NCBI RefSeq assembly: GCF_003589925.1 | Contig: NZ_CP032382.1 | Span: forward strand, 7,812,001-7,876,000 | Direction: 5' to 3' | DNA from: Chryseolinea soli | GTDB lineage: Bacteria > Bacteroidota > Bacteroidia > Cytophagales > Cyclobacteriaceae | DNA length: 64,000 nucleotides | Shown here: positions 23,844 to 33,400 of the stretch, one piece after another | How the letters are laid out: each line of letters opens with the position of its first letter | How positions within the stretch are numbered: the first letter of the stretch is position 1 | Notes under the pieces: model-generated | What the model saw: the letters and a program-made list of their open reading frames with translations, nothing else | Databases searched by the model: none | What the model was told of the DNA's origin: nothing | Program-made: the position numbers and the translations under genes

Positions 23844-24596
23844 ATGAGGAAAAAAGTAATCGTACTGGGCGCCTCTTCCGGTATTGGAAAAGCAACGGCC
23901 CAACGCTTCGCCAAGGAAGGTTGGCAAGTGATGGGTGCCGCACCGGAGGCAGTACTTCTTCAAAACGCCGTGAACGATCTGGAAGGCGAAGGTCACCAGG
24001 CTGTGCTCCTGGATGTCACGTCGGATGACCACATCGATGCATTGAAAGAACACGTGCAAAAAAAATTCGGCCACTTCGATGTACTCATCAACAGCGTCGG
24101 CATCTCCAAAGGCCAGCCCTTGCTCGCGCCTGATTTCGATGCCTGGGACCGGTCGTTGCAAGTCATGCTCTATGGCGCGGTCAAAGTGTGCCGGGCCTTG
24201 ATCCCGTTGATGAACGACGGCGGCAGGATCGTTCACATCACCTCCATTCACTATGAACGCGTAGCACCCGGCAGTTCGTCGTATGGCATGGCGAAAGCGG
24301 CCATCACCCAATTCACCCGTTCACTGGCCGTGGAGTTGGCGCCGAGAAATATCCTGGCAAACGCCATTGCTCCGGGATTTATTTTCACACCCATGTCCAT
24401 CAAGGGCGACGGCAAAAATGAATTGGACAGCGAGTGGTTCAAGGAAAATTACGTCAAGCATAATCATCTTCCGCTTAAAAGAGCCGGCCAGCCCGAAGAA
24501 GTTGCCGGGGTGGCTTATTTTCTTGCAGGGCCGGATGCCTCCTATATCACCGGCTCCGTTGTCACCGTGGATGGGGGCTTGACGATCACGTTTTAG
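23844..24596 (+). CDS. SDR family NAD(P)-dependent oxidoreductase
   Basis: Second SDR of the operon, 250 residues from ATG 23844 (the frame runs open from 23724, overlapping the first SDR, but the Rossmann start MRKKVIVLGASSGIGKAT fixes the true one). Motifs: GASSGIG (Gly9, Gly13, Gly15), DVTSDDHIDAL, Ser134 in ITSIHY, Tyr147 and Lys151 in YGMAK, and the end YITGSVVTVDGGLTITF. The residue after the second strand is Ala rather than Asp, so NADP use is possible. With the lactonase and the first SDR it likely forms a short oxidative sugar pathway. Its stop lies 6 bases from the convergent outer-membrane gene. Confidence 0.92.
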   Translation: MRKKVIVLGASSGIGKATAQRFAKEGWQVMGAAPEAVLLQNAVNDLEGEGHQAVLLDVTSDDHIDALKEHVQKKFGHFDVLINSVGISKGQPLLAPDFDAWDRSLQVMLYGAVKVCRALIPLMNDGGRIVHITSIHYERVAPGSSSYGMAKAAITQFTRSLAVELAPRNILANAIAPGFIFTPMSIKGDGKNELDSEWFKENYVKHNHLPLKRAGQPEEVAGVAYFLAGPDASYITGSVVTVDGGLTITF

Positions 24597-24602
24597 CGTC
24601 CA

Positions 24603-27059
24603 CTAGTTTTTCCTGATCCTTTCTCTTTCGTCTGTGGATACCGCGTCGCGGGAGCCGCGGCTTTTCATTTTCGTATTCCCGAATGTCTTGGAGTACGTGA
24701 GTTTCACAATCCTGTAGTTCGCCGACTCCGCCTTGTACGTGTATTCCGCTTTTAATGAAAAAGCCTCTTCCGTAAGCGTTCCAAAAAAGCCATTCACGCG
24801 CATGGATTTAAAAATATCGGTCACGGCCAATTGAACGCTGCCCCAATTGTGGCGAAGATCTTTTTTAAGTCCGGCGTTCAACATGCCAAAGGGTCTTATC
24901 TTTTTCGAACCTTCGTATTGCGATGAGTTATACCATCCCGAAACCTCCAATGAAAAATTTGCCGGAAGTGTGAAGGTCTGGCTGCCGTTGAGGGTGTAGG
25001 CAAAATACGTCTTTCTCAACTTCTCTACCGTGTGGTCGAGCTTGAACTGGCGGAGTCCACCCACGACGCTATAGCTCATGCTCCACCAATTATTGATCGT
25101 GAACGGAAGATTCGCCTGAAACGTGAGATTGTTTTGATAGGCCATGTTTTGAGGCGCCAGGTACATGAGGTCACGCGCCGGACTTTCTTTTTGTTGATAC
25201 AATATGATGGGGTGATCGTCCCGGCCGGCTTGCAGCGAGAACGAGTAGCCATTGTAGGTATATCCTATTTTTAAATTGTTGCTGATCGTCGGTCGCAGCG
25301 AAGGATTGCCCGTGGAGACGGACATCGGGTCGTTGTAGAGCAGATAGGACGCCAGGTCGTTGTAGGACGGCCGGGTGATGCGTTTGGTGTAGGAAAATTG
25401 CAACTCAGCATGATCATTCAGTCGGCGCGTCAGGAACACGCTGGGAAAAAGTTTTCCCAGTTTCCGGTCGATGTTGTTTTCTTCTTTGTCGGCGTTGGCG
25501 CGGGTATGCGAATATTCATAGCGCAACCCAGCGATGAGCCGCACCGCCGGTGCAACCTGCGCCTCCACCGACGAGTAGGCGGCTGCGATGGTCTCGCGCA
25601 TATCCGTATCGTTGGTATACCGGGCACTACCCGTCCATGCGCCGTCGGTGTAGGTTTCTATTCGCGACAGGCTCGAGCTTGCCGTCAACGTTCCTTTCAG
25701 GCCCGCTTCAAATTTGATGTTGTGCCATTGCCGTGTATAGTCTGTCTTAAACACCCCCACCTGTATGGGCGATTGCGAAACGCCGCGCTGCCGGTTTGAA
25801 AAGATGTTGCCGCTGGGCTGCGCTTCACGGCCCTCGCGATCCAAAAAAATTGTGTTGATCTCGGTTGGGCTCTCGTTGCTATAGCGGAGATAGTCCAGGT
25901 CGATGTTTAACTTTTCCCCTTCGCGCAGCGGCTTGTCCAGGTAGAGATTGGTCACCAGGTTGCCCCAGTGCGCTTGCCCGTCGATCGTGGCGTGCATGAC
26001 CAGCAAAGAATCCGACGCGAGGATCGTGTAGTTGCCATGGTTATAGATGTTGCGCGGGCCGCGGCTGGTGTTATAGGTGGCGCTGCCGCCGAGGGTTGCC
26101 TTCGGGGCGTTGATATCAAAGCCTAATGTAGCGTTGTGATTGTTCGTCGTACCTTTTGTTGTGCTGCCCACATCAACACTCAACTCCCCTCCAAAAGCCG
26201 GCATGTTCTGTGTGCTTTGCGCCACCCAGCCGTCGCGGGTGCGGTCGTGCAGAAAGGAATACGATCCATAAAAATTTGCTTTCCCGGTGTTGTGAGAAAC
26301 ACTGACGCTTCCATTTCCCTTTTCTCCCCAGCCCTGTCCACCCGTAACCGAAAATGACCCCGTCGTGCCGATCTCCTCATGTTTCTTGATCACAATGTTG
26401 ATCATCCCGGCCGTTCCTTCCGCGTCGTAGCGCGCGGGTGGCGAGGTGATCAGTTCAATTTTCTCGATGTCGTTTGCACTCATGCCGTTTAGCATCGCCA
26501 CCACTTGCGCCATGGGGAGGCGTATGAGTTTGCCGTTGATCATCAGCATGACGCTGGTCTTTCCATTCAGGGCAAGGCTGTTGTTGCGCATGTCCACAAA
26601 CACGCCCGGCGATCGCTCCAACACTTGCAAGGCCGAGCTCCCTTTGGTCATCACGCTGTTTTCGACATTCACCACCGTGCGGTCTACCTCTTGCTGGTAT
26701 AAAGGCCGTTCGGCTTGCACCACGATCTCGTCTAGTTGTTGGGAGTCTTCTTCCAGTACCTGGACACCGAAATCCCTGGCCTCGTTGGCATTGATCTTGA
26801 AGACAGGAACGTTATCGGTCTTGTAGCCCACCAAACTGAATCGAAGAAAATAGTCACCGGCCGCGACGCCGTCGATCTTGTATTCTCCCGTTTCGGTAGC
26901 CACGGCGCCCTTCGCGAGCGAACTGTCGGCAGCGTTCAGGAGCAGCACATTGACAAAAGGAAGGGGCTGCTTGTCGGGGGTCGTAACTTTTCCCGACACC
27001 TGGCCCTGGGCATATTGAAGCAGACAAAGTAACACGGAGGTGAAGAATAGCAGTTTCAT
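24603..27059 (-). CDS. TonB-dependent-receptor-like outer-membrane barrel (OMP_b-brl_3 family)
   Basis: 818 residues. The signal peptide (1-19, ending AQGQ) is followed by a carboxypeptidase-regulatory-like domain (GQVSGKVTTPDKQPLPFVNV to about 95), a plug (LDEIVVQAERPLYQQEVDRT, then SALQVLERSPGVFVDMRNN and IEKIELITSPPARYDAEGTA) and a large beta-barrel typical of PF14905. The barrel holds FSYTKRITRPSYNDLASYLL and GNPSLRPTISNNLKIGYTYN, strong markers of this family. Such proteins lack a SusD partner, and none is seen here. The cargo is unknown. It is transcribed divergently from a LytS/LytTR pair 293 bases away, which may control it. The C-terminus is a basic tail, not a sorting domain. Confidence 0.9.
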   Translation of the reverse strand: MKLLFFTSVLLCLLQYAQGQVSGKVTTPDKQPLPFVNVLLLNAADSSLAKGAVATETGEYKIDGVAAGDYFLRFSLVGYKTDNVPVFKINANEARDFGVQVLEEDSQQLDEIVVQAERPLYQQEVDRTVVNVENSVMTKGSSALQVLERSPGVFVDMRNNSLALNGKTSVMLMINGKLIRLPMAQVVAMLNGMSANDIEKIELITSPPARYDAEGTAGMINIVIKKHEEIGTTGSFSVTGGQGWGEKGNGSVSVSHNTGKANFYGSYSFLHDRTRDGWVAQSTQNMPAFGGELSVDVGSTTKGTTNNHNATLGFDINAPKATLGGSATYNTSRGPRNIYNHGNYTILASDSLLVMHATIDGQAHWGNLVTNLYLDKPLREGEKLNIDLDYLRYSNESPTEINTIFLDREGREAQPSGNIFSNRQRGVSQSPIQVGVFKTDYTRQWHNIKFEAGLKGTLTASSSLSRIETYTDGAWTGSARYTNDTDMRETIAAAYSSVEAQVAPAVRLIAGLRYEYSHTRANADKEENNIDRKLGKLFPSVFLTRRLNDHAELQFSYTKRITRPSYNDLASYLLYNDPMSVSTGNPSLRPTISNNLKIGYTYNGYSFSLQAGRDDHPIILYQQKESPARDLMYLAPQNMAYQNNLTFQANLPFTINNWWSMSYSVVGGLRQFKLDHTVEKLRKTYFAYTLNGSQTFTLPANFSLEVSGWYNSSQYEGSKKIRPFGMLNAGLKKDLRHNWGSVQLAVTDIFKSMRVNGFFGTLTEEAFSLKAEYTYKAESANYRIVKLTYSKTFGNTKMKSRGSRDAVSTDERERIRKN

Positions 27060-27352
27060 GGGTACAGCTTTTAGATTCCGTTTTCATCGGATGAAGCAAA
27101 ACAATGCGGAGCCGCACACCTTTTAAAGATTATTTGCTGAGGAGTTCAATAAAATTGCTGAACTGCGAATTCCTGTTTAAAGCGGCTTTGGAGGAGAAAA
27201 AATAGCAGGGATGCCTCTCGTCAAGTTAATCCGTCCTTTGATCAGCTTTTTGATGCGCCTTGCATTCGGCCGTGGTCTTCCCGGATAATTTTGTCTAACT
27301 TTAAAAACTGGCGCCGTCTTTAGCGCGTTTTGAGGAATGTAATCTTACGGGC

Positions 27353-28540
27353 GTGACAAACTATCCATCCAAGTTCGACTGGTTTTTTAAATACAAACTT
27401 TACCACATTCCGTTTTGGTTCGCCTACCACTATTGCTGGTGGACGGTCACCATCGGGAGCGCATGGAATGCTGCCAGCAACATCCTCTCCTTCTCTCCTT
27501 ATACCGTCAAATATTGTTTTTATGTCGTCTTCCAGGCGATCGGGGTCTACTTCAATCTTTACTTTTTGATCCCGCGCTTTTTGGAAAAGGGACGATACGC
27601 CCAATATATCGCGTTACTGATGGTCACTATTGTTTGTACGGCTGCTTTTGTGGCATTGGGCTACCCGGTGAGCGCCTGGTTGTCGGAACGAACTTTCGAG
27701 GAACTATACCAGATCTCGCACGAGCGATATTTCTATTTCTTTCAGATAAACACCCTGCCCTCCACCATGGCGAGCATGACCCTGGCGATGAGCATCAAAC
27801 TTACCAAGAATTGGATACAGTCTAAACGCAGGGAGCAGGACCTGGAGAAGGCAAAATCGGACCTGGAAAAAGAAAAACTGGAAACGGAATTAAAATTTCT
27901 AAAATCGCAATTCAATCCCCATTTCCTCTTCAATACCATCAATTCCATATTTGTTTTGATCAACAAGAACCCGCAGATGGCTTCGGATTCGCTGGCAAAG
28001 TTTTCCGATATCCTGCGCTATCAACTCTACGAGTGCAACGAACAGCAAATCCGCCTGGACCAGGAATTGAATTATCTCGAGAATTTTATCGAGCTGCAAA
28101 AGTTGCGACAGGACCACAGTCATGTGAAGGTGGATATTCAAATGGACATCCCGCACACGGGGAAACTGGTCATCGCGCCGTTCATTCTCATGCCTTTTGT
28201 TGAAAACGCCTTCAAGCATGTGTCCCGGCACCGGAACGGGTCGAATTGGATCAGGATGAACCTCCGGCTCGACCACGAAGTGCTGACACTCGAAGTTTCA
28301 AACAGTGCTTCACCCCTGCAAAGCTCCTCCACCGAATTCATCCGCCACCGCGGCATCGGGTTAAAAAACGTGCAACGACGGCTCGATCTTTTATATCCCG
28401 AAAAACATGCGCTGGCCAAAGAACACGGCGACGACCAATTCCGGATAGCGTTGACGTTAAGCCTCCACGAACGCGCGATGACTGAGCCGGCAGCCTTGAC
28501 CGAACAAAATACAAACATCGACAGCCTTATTCATTCGTAA
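27353..28540 (+). CDS. Sensor histidine kinase, LytS/His_kinase family
   Basis: 395 residues starting at GTG 27353; no suitable ATG precedes the first membrane helix, so the GTG start is accepted. Four hydrophobic segments lie in residues 15-150 (for example WFAYHYCWWTVTIGSAWNAA and IALLMVTIVCTAAFVALGYP), with no obvious periplasmic sensor domain. A coiled coil (about 155-185) leads to the phosphoacceptor His190 in SQFNPHFLFNTINS, characteristic of PF06580, then an ATP-binding domain with LMPFVENAFKHVSRH and a G box HRGIGLKNVQRRLDLLYP. It pairs with the LytTR regulator that begins 11 bases downstream. This arrangement is common in Bacteroidota. Confidence 0.93.
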   Translation: MTNYPSKFDWFFKYKLYHIPFWFAYHYCWWTVTIGSAWNAASNILSFSPYTVKYCFYVVFQAIGVYFNLYFLIPRFLEKGRYAQYIALLMVTIVCTAAFVALGYPVSAWLSERTFEELYQISHERYFYFFQINTLPSTMASMTLAMSIKLTKNWIQSKRREQDLEKAKSDLEKEKLETELKFLKSQFNPHFLFNTINSIFVLINKNPQMASDSLAKFSDILRYQLYECNEQQIRLDQELNYLENFIELQKLRQDHSHVKVDIQMDIPHTGKLVIAPFILMPFVENAFKHVSRHRNGSNWIRMNLRLDHEVLTLEVSNSASPLQSSSTEFIRHRGIGLKNVQRRLDLLYPEKHALAKEHGDDQFRIALTLSLHERAMTEPAALTEQNTNIDSLIHS

Positions 28541-28551
28541 CTCTGCGGCAC

Positions 28552-29274
28552 ATGATAAAATGCGTAATCATAGACGATGAACCCCTGGCCGTAGAGTGCA
28601 TTGCCAGTTACATCAAAGAGGTCAGTTTTCTGCAACTGGTCGGCACCGGAAGCAACCCGCTCGATCTCAACGCCATGCTGGACGAGCAACCCATCGACCT
28701 TATTTTCCTCGACATCGAAATGCCTTTTATCAACGGGATCGAGTTTCTCAAAATGACTCCCGATCCCCCGATGGTCATCATCACCACAGCCTATCCCAGC
28801 TATGCGCTCGAAGGCTTTCAACTGGACGTGCTCGACTACCTGGTGAAACCCATCACGTTTAATCGCTTCCTGAAGGCCGTCAATAAATCAAAAGACTACC
28901 ATCAGCTGCTTCATGCGAATTCCCGGAGTGCCTCCCACGAGGAAACGCCGGATTATTTTTTTATCAAGTGTGATTATAAGTATGAGAAGCTCTACTTCAA
29001 AGACATCCTCTACATCGAGGCCATGCAAAACTATATCACCATCCACACCCAGAAAGGCAAGTACATCACGCTCCTTTACCTGAAAAACATCGAAGAGAAG
29101 CTGAATCCACAGGCGTTTATCCGGGTGCACAAGTCCTACATCGTTTCCATCTCCAAAATAGAATCCATCGAAAACAACGACATCATCATCCAGACACACC
29201 GCATCCCCATCAGCCGGAACTATCAAACCGAGGTGCTGGGCCGTGTGGTGAACGACAGGCTTTGGAAGAAGTGA
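28552..29274 (+). CDS. LytTR family response regulator
   Basis: 240 residues. The receiver domain (1-120) has the acidic pair in VIIDDEP, phospho-acceptor Asp54 in IFLDIEMP, and the conserved Lys in YLVKPITFNRF. The LytTR DNA-binding domain (about 135-238) has YFFIKCDYKYEKLYFKDILY, IEAMQNYITIHTQKGK, and the late motif FIRVHKSYIVSISKI. It is phosphorylated by the kinase encoded directly upstream in the same operon. Members usually activate promoters through paired direct repeats. The divergent outer-membrane gene at 24603-27059 is a reasonable but unproven target. Confidence 0.94.
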   Translation: MIKCVIIDDEPLAVECIASYIKEVSFLQLVGTGSNPLDLNAMLDEQPIDLIFLDIEMPFINGIEFLKMTPDPPMVIITTAYPSYALEGFQLDVLDYLVKPITFNRFLKAVNKSKDYHQLLHANSRSASHEETPDYFFIKCDYKYEKLYFKDILYIEAMQNYITIHTQKGKYITLLYLKNIEEKLNPQAFIRVHKSYIVSISKIESIENNDIIIQTHRIPISRNYQTEVLGRVVNDRLWKK

Positions 29275-29543
29275 TCGCCTGAAATTATCTATCCCTCTTA
29301 AAAAAGACGTCAGCCGTTTTCCTGTTGTCAACAAAAGCGTGCCGGTGATAATCCCGGGGGTGCGTGTTGTCAATCTCATTTCCCACCGTTCCTTCGAACC
29401 CTTATTTTTATTGGATACCGAGCGCCAGCTCCTGAAGATGGCCGGTTCTATACCCGGGTGCTACCCTTCTTTGAACGTCACCTGGTGTTCGATATAAAAA
29501 ATAATACATCGTCAAGTTTATTTAAATCTCTAAATCAAATGAT

Positions 29544-30470
29544 ATGACAAAAAATGGATTCATCATTCTCCTCGTTGCATTTGTCAACCTGAATGCTTCG
29601 GATGTATGGGCGCAGACGAAAGTCGATGAGAGGACCCTGTCCTTTGTAAAGCAATTCACTTCGGATTACAACAAAAGCTTTCTCGACAAAAAGCCCGAGA
29701 GATTGGGAGTCTATTATCGCGAAGACGTCCGTTTGATGCCGCCGTTTCAAAGAACCATTGTGGGTAAAGGAAACCTGGTATCCTACCATAAGGCTTTCGC
29801 CACCCGGTTCGACATCCAGGAATACGACCGCGCCGACCTGGAGGTGCTCGATCTTGGATCGATGGTGTCAGAGATTGGCGTGTTCACCATGAAAATGAAA
29901 ATAAAGAACACGGGCAAGGTGTATGACCTGAAAGGAAAATATCTCAACCTTTGGGAAAAGGAGAATGGCAAGCTCTCTTTAATCACCGAGGCTTGGAATT
30001 ATGATCACGCCATTGATTTTGCCGATCAATTGAAGTTCCCGGAAATTCCCAACGTCGACGTCGCCTTGAGTTCTCACGTAAACATCAACAACAATATAAG
30101 TTTCGAACTGGCCGCCCTGAACCGTCTCATGGAGTCCACCGTGAGTCAACATGATGCCAAAATTTGGAGCCAGTTTTACGCCGATGAAGCCGTCGTGTGC
30201 CATTCGGGTCACATCATCTCCAAGGGCAAAAAAGAAGTGAGCGATTTTTTGATTGAACACTGCCGGGAGTTTCCCATCTTCGAGAAGCTGGACGTTCGAA
30301 ACGACCGTATCGATCACCTGGGGATCTATGTTATCGAATACGCAAGCCATATTGCCACGGTACGAAATGGTGATTGGTCGGGCGTTGGTGTCGGAAAAGA
30401 TCTCCGGATATGGAGGAGGGAAGAAGATGGCAGTCTAAAAATCTTCAGACACATCGGGTCGTACGATTGA
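29544..30470 (+). CDS. Secreted protein with two SnoaL-like (DUF4440) domains
   Basis: 308 residues with a signal peptide ending near VWAQ (about residue 24). Two NTF2-fold domains follow. The first, about 30-155, has FVKQFTSDYNKSFLDKKPER then YYREDVRLMPPFQRTIVGKG and a closing strand LSLITEAWNYDHA. The second, about 180-305, repeats the pattern: SQHDAKIWSQFYADEAVVCH, SGHIISKGKKEVSDFLIEH and a closing strand LKIFRHIGSYD. This fold binds small hydrophobic molecules or acts as an enzyme scaffold; no catalytic residues can be assigned. Monocistronic, with no recognisable partner. Confidence 0.75.
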   Translation: MTKNGFIILLVAFVNLNASDVWAQTKVDERTLSFVKQFTSDYNKSFLDKKPERLGVYYREDVRLMPPFQRTIVGKGNLVSYHKAFATRFDIQEYDRADLEVLDLGSMVSEIGVFTMKMKIKNTGKVYDLKGKYLNLWEKENGKLSLITEAWNYDHAIDFADQLKFPEIPNVDVALSSHVNINNNISFELAALNRLMESTVSQHDAKIWSQFYADEAVVCHSGHIISKGKKEVSDFLIEHCREFPIFEKLDVRNDRIDHLGIYVIEYASHIATVRNGDWSGVGVGKDLRIWRREEDGSLKIFRHIGSYD

Positions 30471-30612
30471 CCAGCAAAAACAAGGGGTACCGATATCAGG
30501 GATTTCCGTTCTTAGCATTTTTTCCGATATTGTATAGAGGCATTGTACGACAATACCTGTTGCAATAGAACAGGACTCCCGGATATCTTTCACCACCTAA
30601 CCCCAACCGATC

Positions 30613-31419
30613 TTGCCACAGGTCAAAGAAGCCAAAACGATTGATGAGATCATTCAGCAATTGGAACAGTTGATCGATGCGTGCGCAGACTCCAAAGACC
30701 GGGTTGGGTACTTTGCTTCCCTGTATTATAAAGTGACGGTCAGGGTAAGGGATGCCATTCAAAACGGAGAGTTTGAGAACAATGCGCGCATGGAGCAATT
30801 TGACGTCGCTTTTGCAAACCGCTATTTGACTGCCGTGCAACAATGGCGAAACAAAGAGCAGCCCACCGGCCCCTGGCAAGTGGCATTCGATGCATCGAAG
30901 AGATCCTCCCGCCTCGTCTTGCAGCATTTGCTGCTTGGCATGAACGCTCACATCAATCTTGACCTGGGGATCGCCGCCGTTCAGGCATCGGGCCATAATC
31001 CCATCGTCGACATCCGGAAAGATTTCAACAGCATCAACGACATTCTGGGATCCATGACGTTTGAAGTGCTCCAGGAAATCAACCGGATCTCGCCGTTGCT
31101 GTCGTTGTTTGGATTACATGCTTCAAACGACAGCATCCTCATCCAATTCAGCATCATCAACGCCCGCGATGGCGCGTGGAGTTTTGCAGAGGACCTGAGT
31201 TCAAAAAAAGGAGCCGAAGCCGATTCGTGTATCCAGGCGCGAAGCAACACCATTCAAACGCTGGCCACTTCACTCGTTCAACCCAAAGGTGTGCTGATTC
31301 GCATCACGCTGTGGGTCATTCATGTTTTTGAATGGAAGAATCCGCGGCGAATCATCGAAGTGTTACATACCTATAAGAAGAAGTTCATTTCCGTGAACCG
31401 CCCTTTGGCAAAAACTTAG
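30613..31419 (+). CDS. DUF5995 family protein
   Basis: 268 residues, mostly alpha-helical, soluble, without a signal peptide. The conserved core is RVGYFASLYYKVTVRVRDAI, FDVAFANRYLTAVQQW and LVLQHLLLGMNAHINLDLG, which I recognise as DUF5995; the conserved His and Asp in that last segment look like possible metal ligands. The start is TTG at 30613: no ATG lies between the preceding in-frame stop and the conserved core. Function unknown. Its stop codon overlaps that of the convergent DUF2278 gene by three bases (shared CTTAG). Confidence 0.75.
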   Translation: MPQVKEAKTIDEIIQQLEQLIDACADSKDRVGYFASLYYKVTVRVRDAIQNGEFENNARMEQFDVAFANRYLTAVQQWRNKEQPTGPWQVAFDASKRSSRLVLQHLLLGMNAHINLDLGIAAVQASGHNPIVDIRKDFNSINDILGSMTFEVLQEINRISPLLSLFGLHASNDSILIQFSIINARDGAWSFAEDLSSKKGAEADSCIQARSNTIQTLATSLVQPKGVLIRITLWVIHVFEWKNPRRIIEVLHTYKKKFISVNRPLAKT

Positions 31420-32438
31420 AAAACAACCAGCTGGCCCGTCTTCGAGGCGTCGGTTTTGGTATAGGTGACGCCGTCCACTTTCAATCCTTGCTTGTTCAGC
31501 AAGGTGATGATCCCTCCCTCGTTACTAAGCTGCGCACCTTGTCCCGACAAGGGAACGCGAAGCGCATCTCCCCCCGGAATGGTGACATTGCCCAGGGTGT
31601 CGAATCTGGTTTTGGATTTGTCCACGATCTTCCAGCCCTGCAAATTGACAGGCGTGTCGGCCGTGTTCAGCAGTATTATATATTCATTCCCCACATCAGC
31701 AACCCGCGGGTTCACCATGGCAGCGATGATGCGAACCGGCGTAATCGATTCGGGTTGGTCGGGGTCGACGACCGGAGGACCGGTGATCGGATCGCCCGTC
31801 TTGTCGTCCGTGTGCCACGCCTGCACCTGGAAGGCGATGAAAATAGCAATCCACTTGTCACGTGAAGGAAAGTGAATGAACAATCCGCCATCCTGGTAAA
31901 CACCGTTGTCTTTTTTGAACTGGCCGGAATTCCCCTGGTTCATATGGATGTCGTGAATGCCATTGCCGGGTTCGAAGTCGAAGTACTTATCCTTCACTCC
32001 CGGCTCCGGCCCCCAACGTTCACCGAAGGCATATACCCGGGCATCGCTGTCGCTGATCGCCTGGCTGACATAGAAGCCGAGCTTTTCGTTCAGGTCGTTG
32101 TCGGCACCGGGCTTGTTGAAAGGGATGGGCTTCATGGCCGCGGTGGGGAACATGTTCCGCCGGATAAAATCCAAGGCGATGGAGTTGGACTGGGATGGTA
32201 TCTCTGTAAACCCCGTCACCAGGTTCTTATCCAGGATGTCCTGCAGGATGGGATGTTGAAAATTCTCATCCATATAGAACAATACTTCCGGCGGATTCAC
32301 GGCCGATTTTACATTGATCGCAATCCGGTAAGGTTTACCTGCGGCATCGATCTTGATCTGAAAATGTTCGTTGCTGGACGAGGCAAGCATACTGTCCGTG
32401 GCCTTCCCCATGAGGACGCCGTATTTTCTGAGAGGCAT
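31416..32438 (-). CDS. DUF2278 family protein with C-terminal lamin-tail-like domain
   Basis: 340 residues. The first 210 match DUF2278: PLRKYGVLMGKATD at the start, HFQIKIDAAGKPYRIAINVK, ALDFIRRNMF and the hallmark GNGIHDIHMNQGNSGQF, then DGGLFIHFPSRDKWIAIFIA. After a Pro-rich linker (about 212-230) comes a lamin-tail-type beta-sandwich, RIIAAMVNPRVADVGNEYII, VNLQGWKIVDKS and VPLSGQGAQLSNEGGIITLL, a fusion also known elsewhere. No signal peptide is visible, although lamin-tail domains are often extracellular. The HDIHMNQGN motif could be an active site, but the function is unknown. Confidence 0.88.
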   Translation of the reverse strand: MPLRKYGVLMGKATDSMLASSSNEHFQIKIDAAGKPYRIAINVKSAVNPPEVLFYMDENFQHPILQDILDKNLVTGFTEIPSQSNSIALDFIRRNMFPTAAMKPIPFNKPGADNDLNEKLGFYVSQAISDSDARVYAFGERWGPEPGVKDKYFDFEPGNGIHDIHMNQGNSGQFKKDNGVYQDGGLFIHFPSRDKWIAIFIAFQVQAWHTDDKTGDPITGPPVVDPDQPESITPVRIIAAMVNPRVADVGNEYIILLNTADTPVNLQGWKIVDKSKTRFDTLGNVTIPGGDALRVPLSGQGAQLSNEGGIITLLNKQGLKVDGVTYTKTDASKTGQLVVF

Positions 32439-32770
32439 AAGCGATACATTAAAGCATTGTGTAAATCATAAATTCAGCCAATAGCGCGTGGTTCGAACGT
32501 GATCGAAGTTACGGAACCGGAATGATCAGGATTTTCAAATTCCAAGTGGGCTGGCGATCAACGGATCAGGCGGGTCGAGGAACTTGAGTAATTAAAAATA
32601 GCCAACCCATCCGAAAGAGTCAATCCCGGAAACGGGTGAAAGGCCTTTTCTCTTTTATCAGCTCGGTTTTTTGGAATGACTTAACAGAAAGATAATATCC
32701 TGCAGCCTTAAAACCGGCCTTCCCGGAAACCCGACCGGCTTTTCTTCGTATGACAAGAGGATTTGAATTT
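32439..32770. other. Intergenic region between divergent DUF2278 and tetR genes
   Basis: 332 bases with no gene. It should hold the promoters of both neighbours. Apart from the TetR operator at its right end, no repeat or strong hairpin was seen. Confidence 0.5.
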
Positions 32771-32790
32771 AAGATACCAATTGGTATCTT
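32771..32790. promoter_or_regulatory. TetR operator 1
   Basis: Perfect 20-base palindrome AAGATACCAATTGGTATCTT ending 5 bases before the tetR ATG. An almost identical site precedes the next gene (33401-33422). Position and symmetry point to autorepression by the TetR protein. Confidence 0.8.
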
Positions 32791-32795
32791 TGACG

Positions 32796-33386
32796 ATGCG
32801 CAATCCGGAAGCCACACGCGAAAAGATCCTGAAAAAATCGGGGGTACTTTTTAACACCAAAGGTTACAAGGCCACCTCGATCAGCGAGATCACCGAAGCC
32901 ACGGGCTTTACGAAAGGCGCCATCTACCGGCATTTCAAAAGTAAAGAAGACCTGGAAATGGAATCCTTATTTCAAATGTCCCTCCTGATGATGGAGGCCC
33001 TGAGAGGCCGCATCAAAACAGAGACGACGGCCCCCGGGAAACTGAAGGCCATCTTCCATTTCTTTGAATCGTATCTCAGCAAACCGGTGGTGAAAGGCGG
33101 ATGCCCTCTCATGAACGCCGCCATCGAAGCCGACGACGCCCATCCCCGGCTGCGCAAAACGGCGCTCAAGATCCTGGACATCCTCCACAATTCCGTCGTT
33201 GCCATCCTCGACAATGGCATCCGCTACAAGCAATTGAAACCGGATATCGACAAAGCGTATTATGCCTCCGTGATCGTTGCCTCCCTGGAAGGTGCCATCA
33301 TGATGAGCAAACTGCGCGGCAACAACGACGACACCAAACGCGTCATCCAACACCTGGAAAATCAATTGAAAGACCTGGTCCTGTAA
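32796..33386 (+). CDS. TetR/AcrR family transcriptional regulator
   Basis: 196 residues from ATG 32796; an upstream in-frame ATG at 32763 would place the operator inside the coding region. The N-terminal helix-turn-helix spans about 1-50: TREKILKKSGVLFNTKGYKA, ISEITEATGFTKGAIYRHFK, SKEDL. The C-terminal ligand domain has GGCPLMNAAIEADDAHPRLR, a marker of the subgroup often controlling small oxidoreductases or hydrolases. It most likely represses itself and the downstream alpha/beta hydrolase through two matching palindromes. The inducer is unknown. Confidence 0.93.
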   Translation: MRNPEATREKILKKSGVLFNTKGYKATSISEITEATGFTKGAIYRHFKSKEDLEMESLFQMSLLMMEALRGRIKTETTAPGKLKAIFHFFESYLSKPVVKGGCPLMNAAIEADDAHPRLRKTALKILDILHNSVVAILDNGIRYKQLKPDIDKAYYASVIVASLEGAIMMSKLRGNNDDTKRVIQHLENQLKDLVL

Positions 33387-33400
33387 ATTTTTTTAACCCC

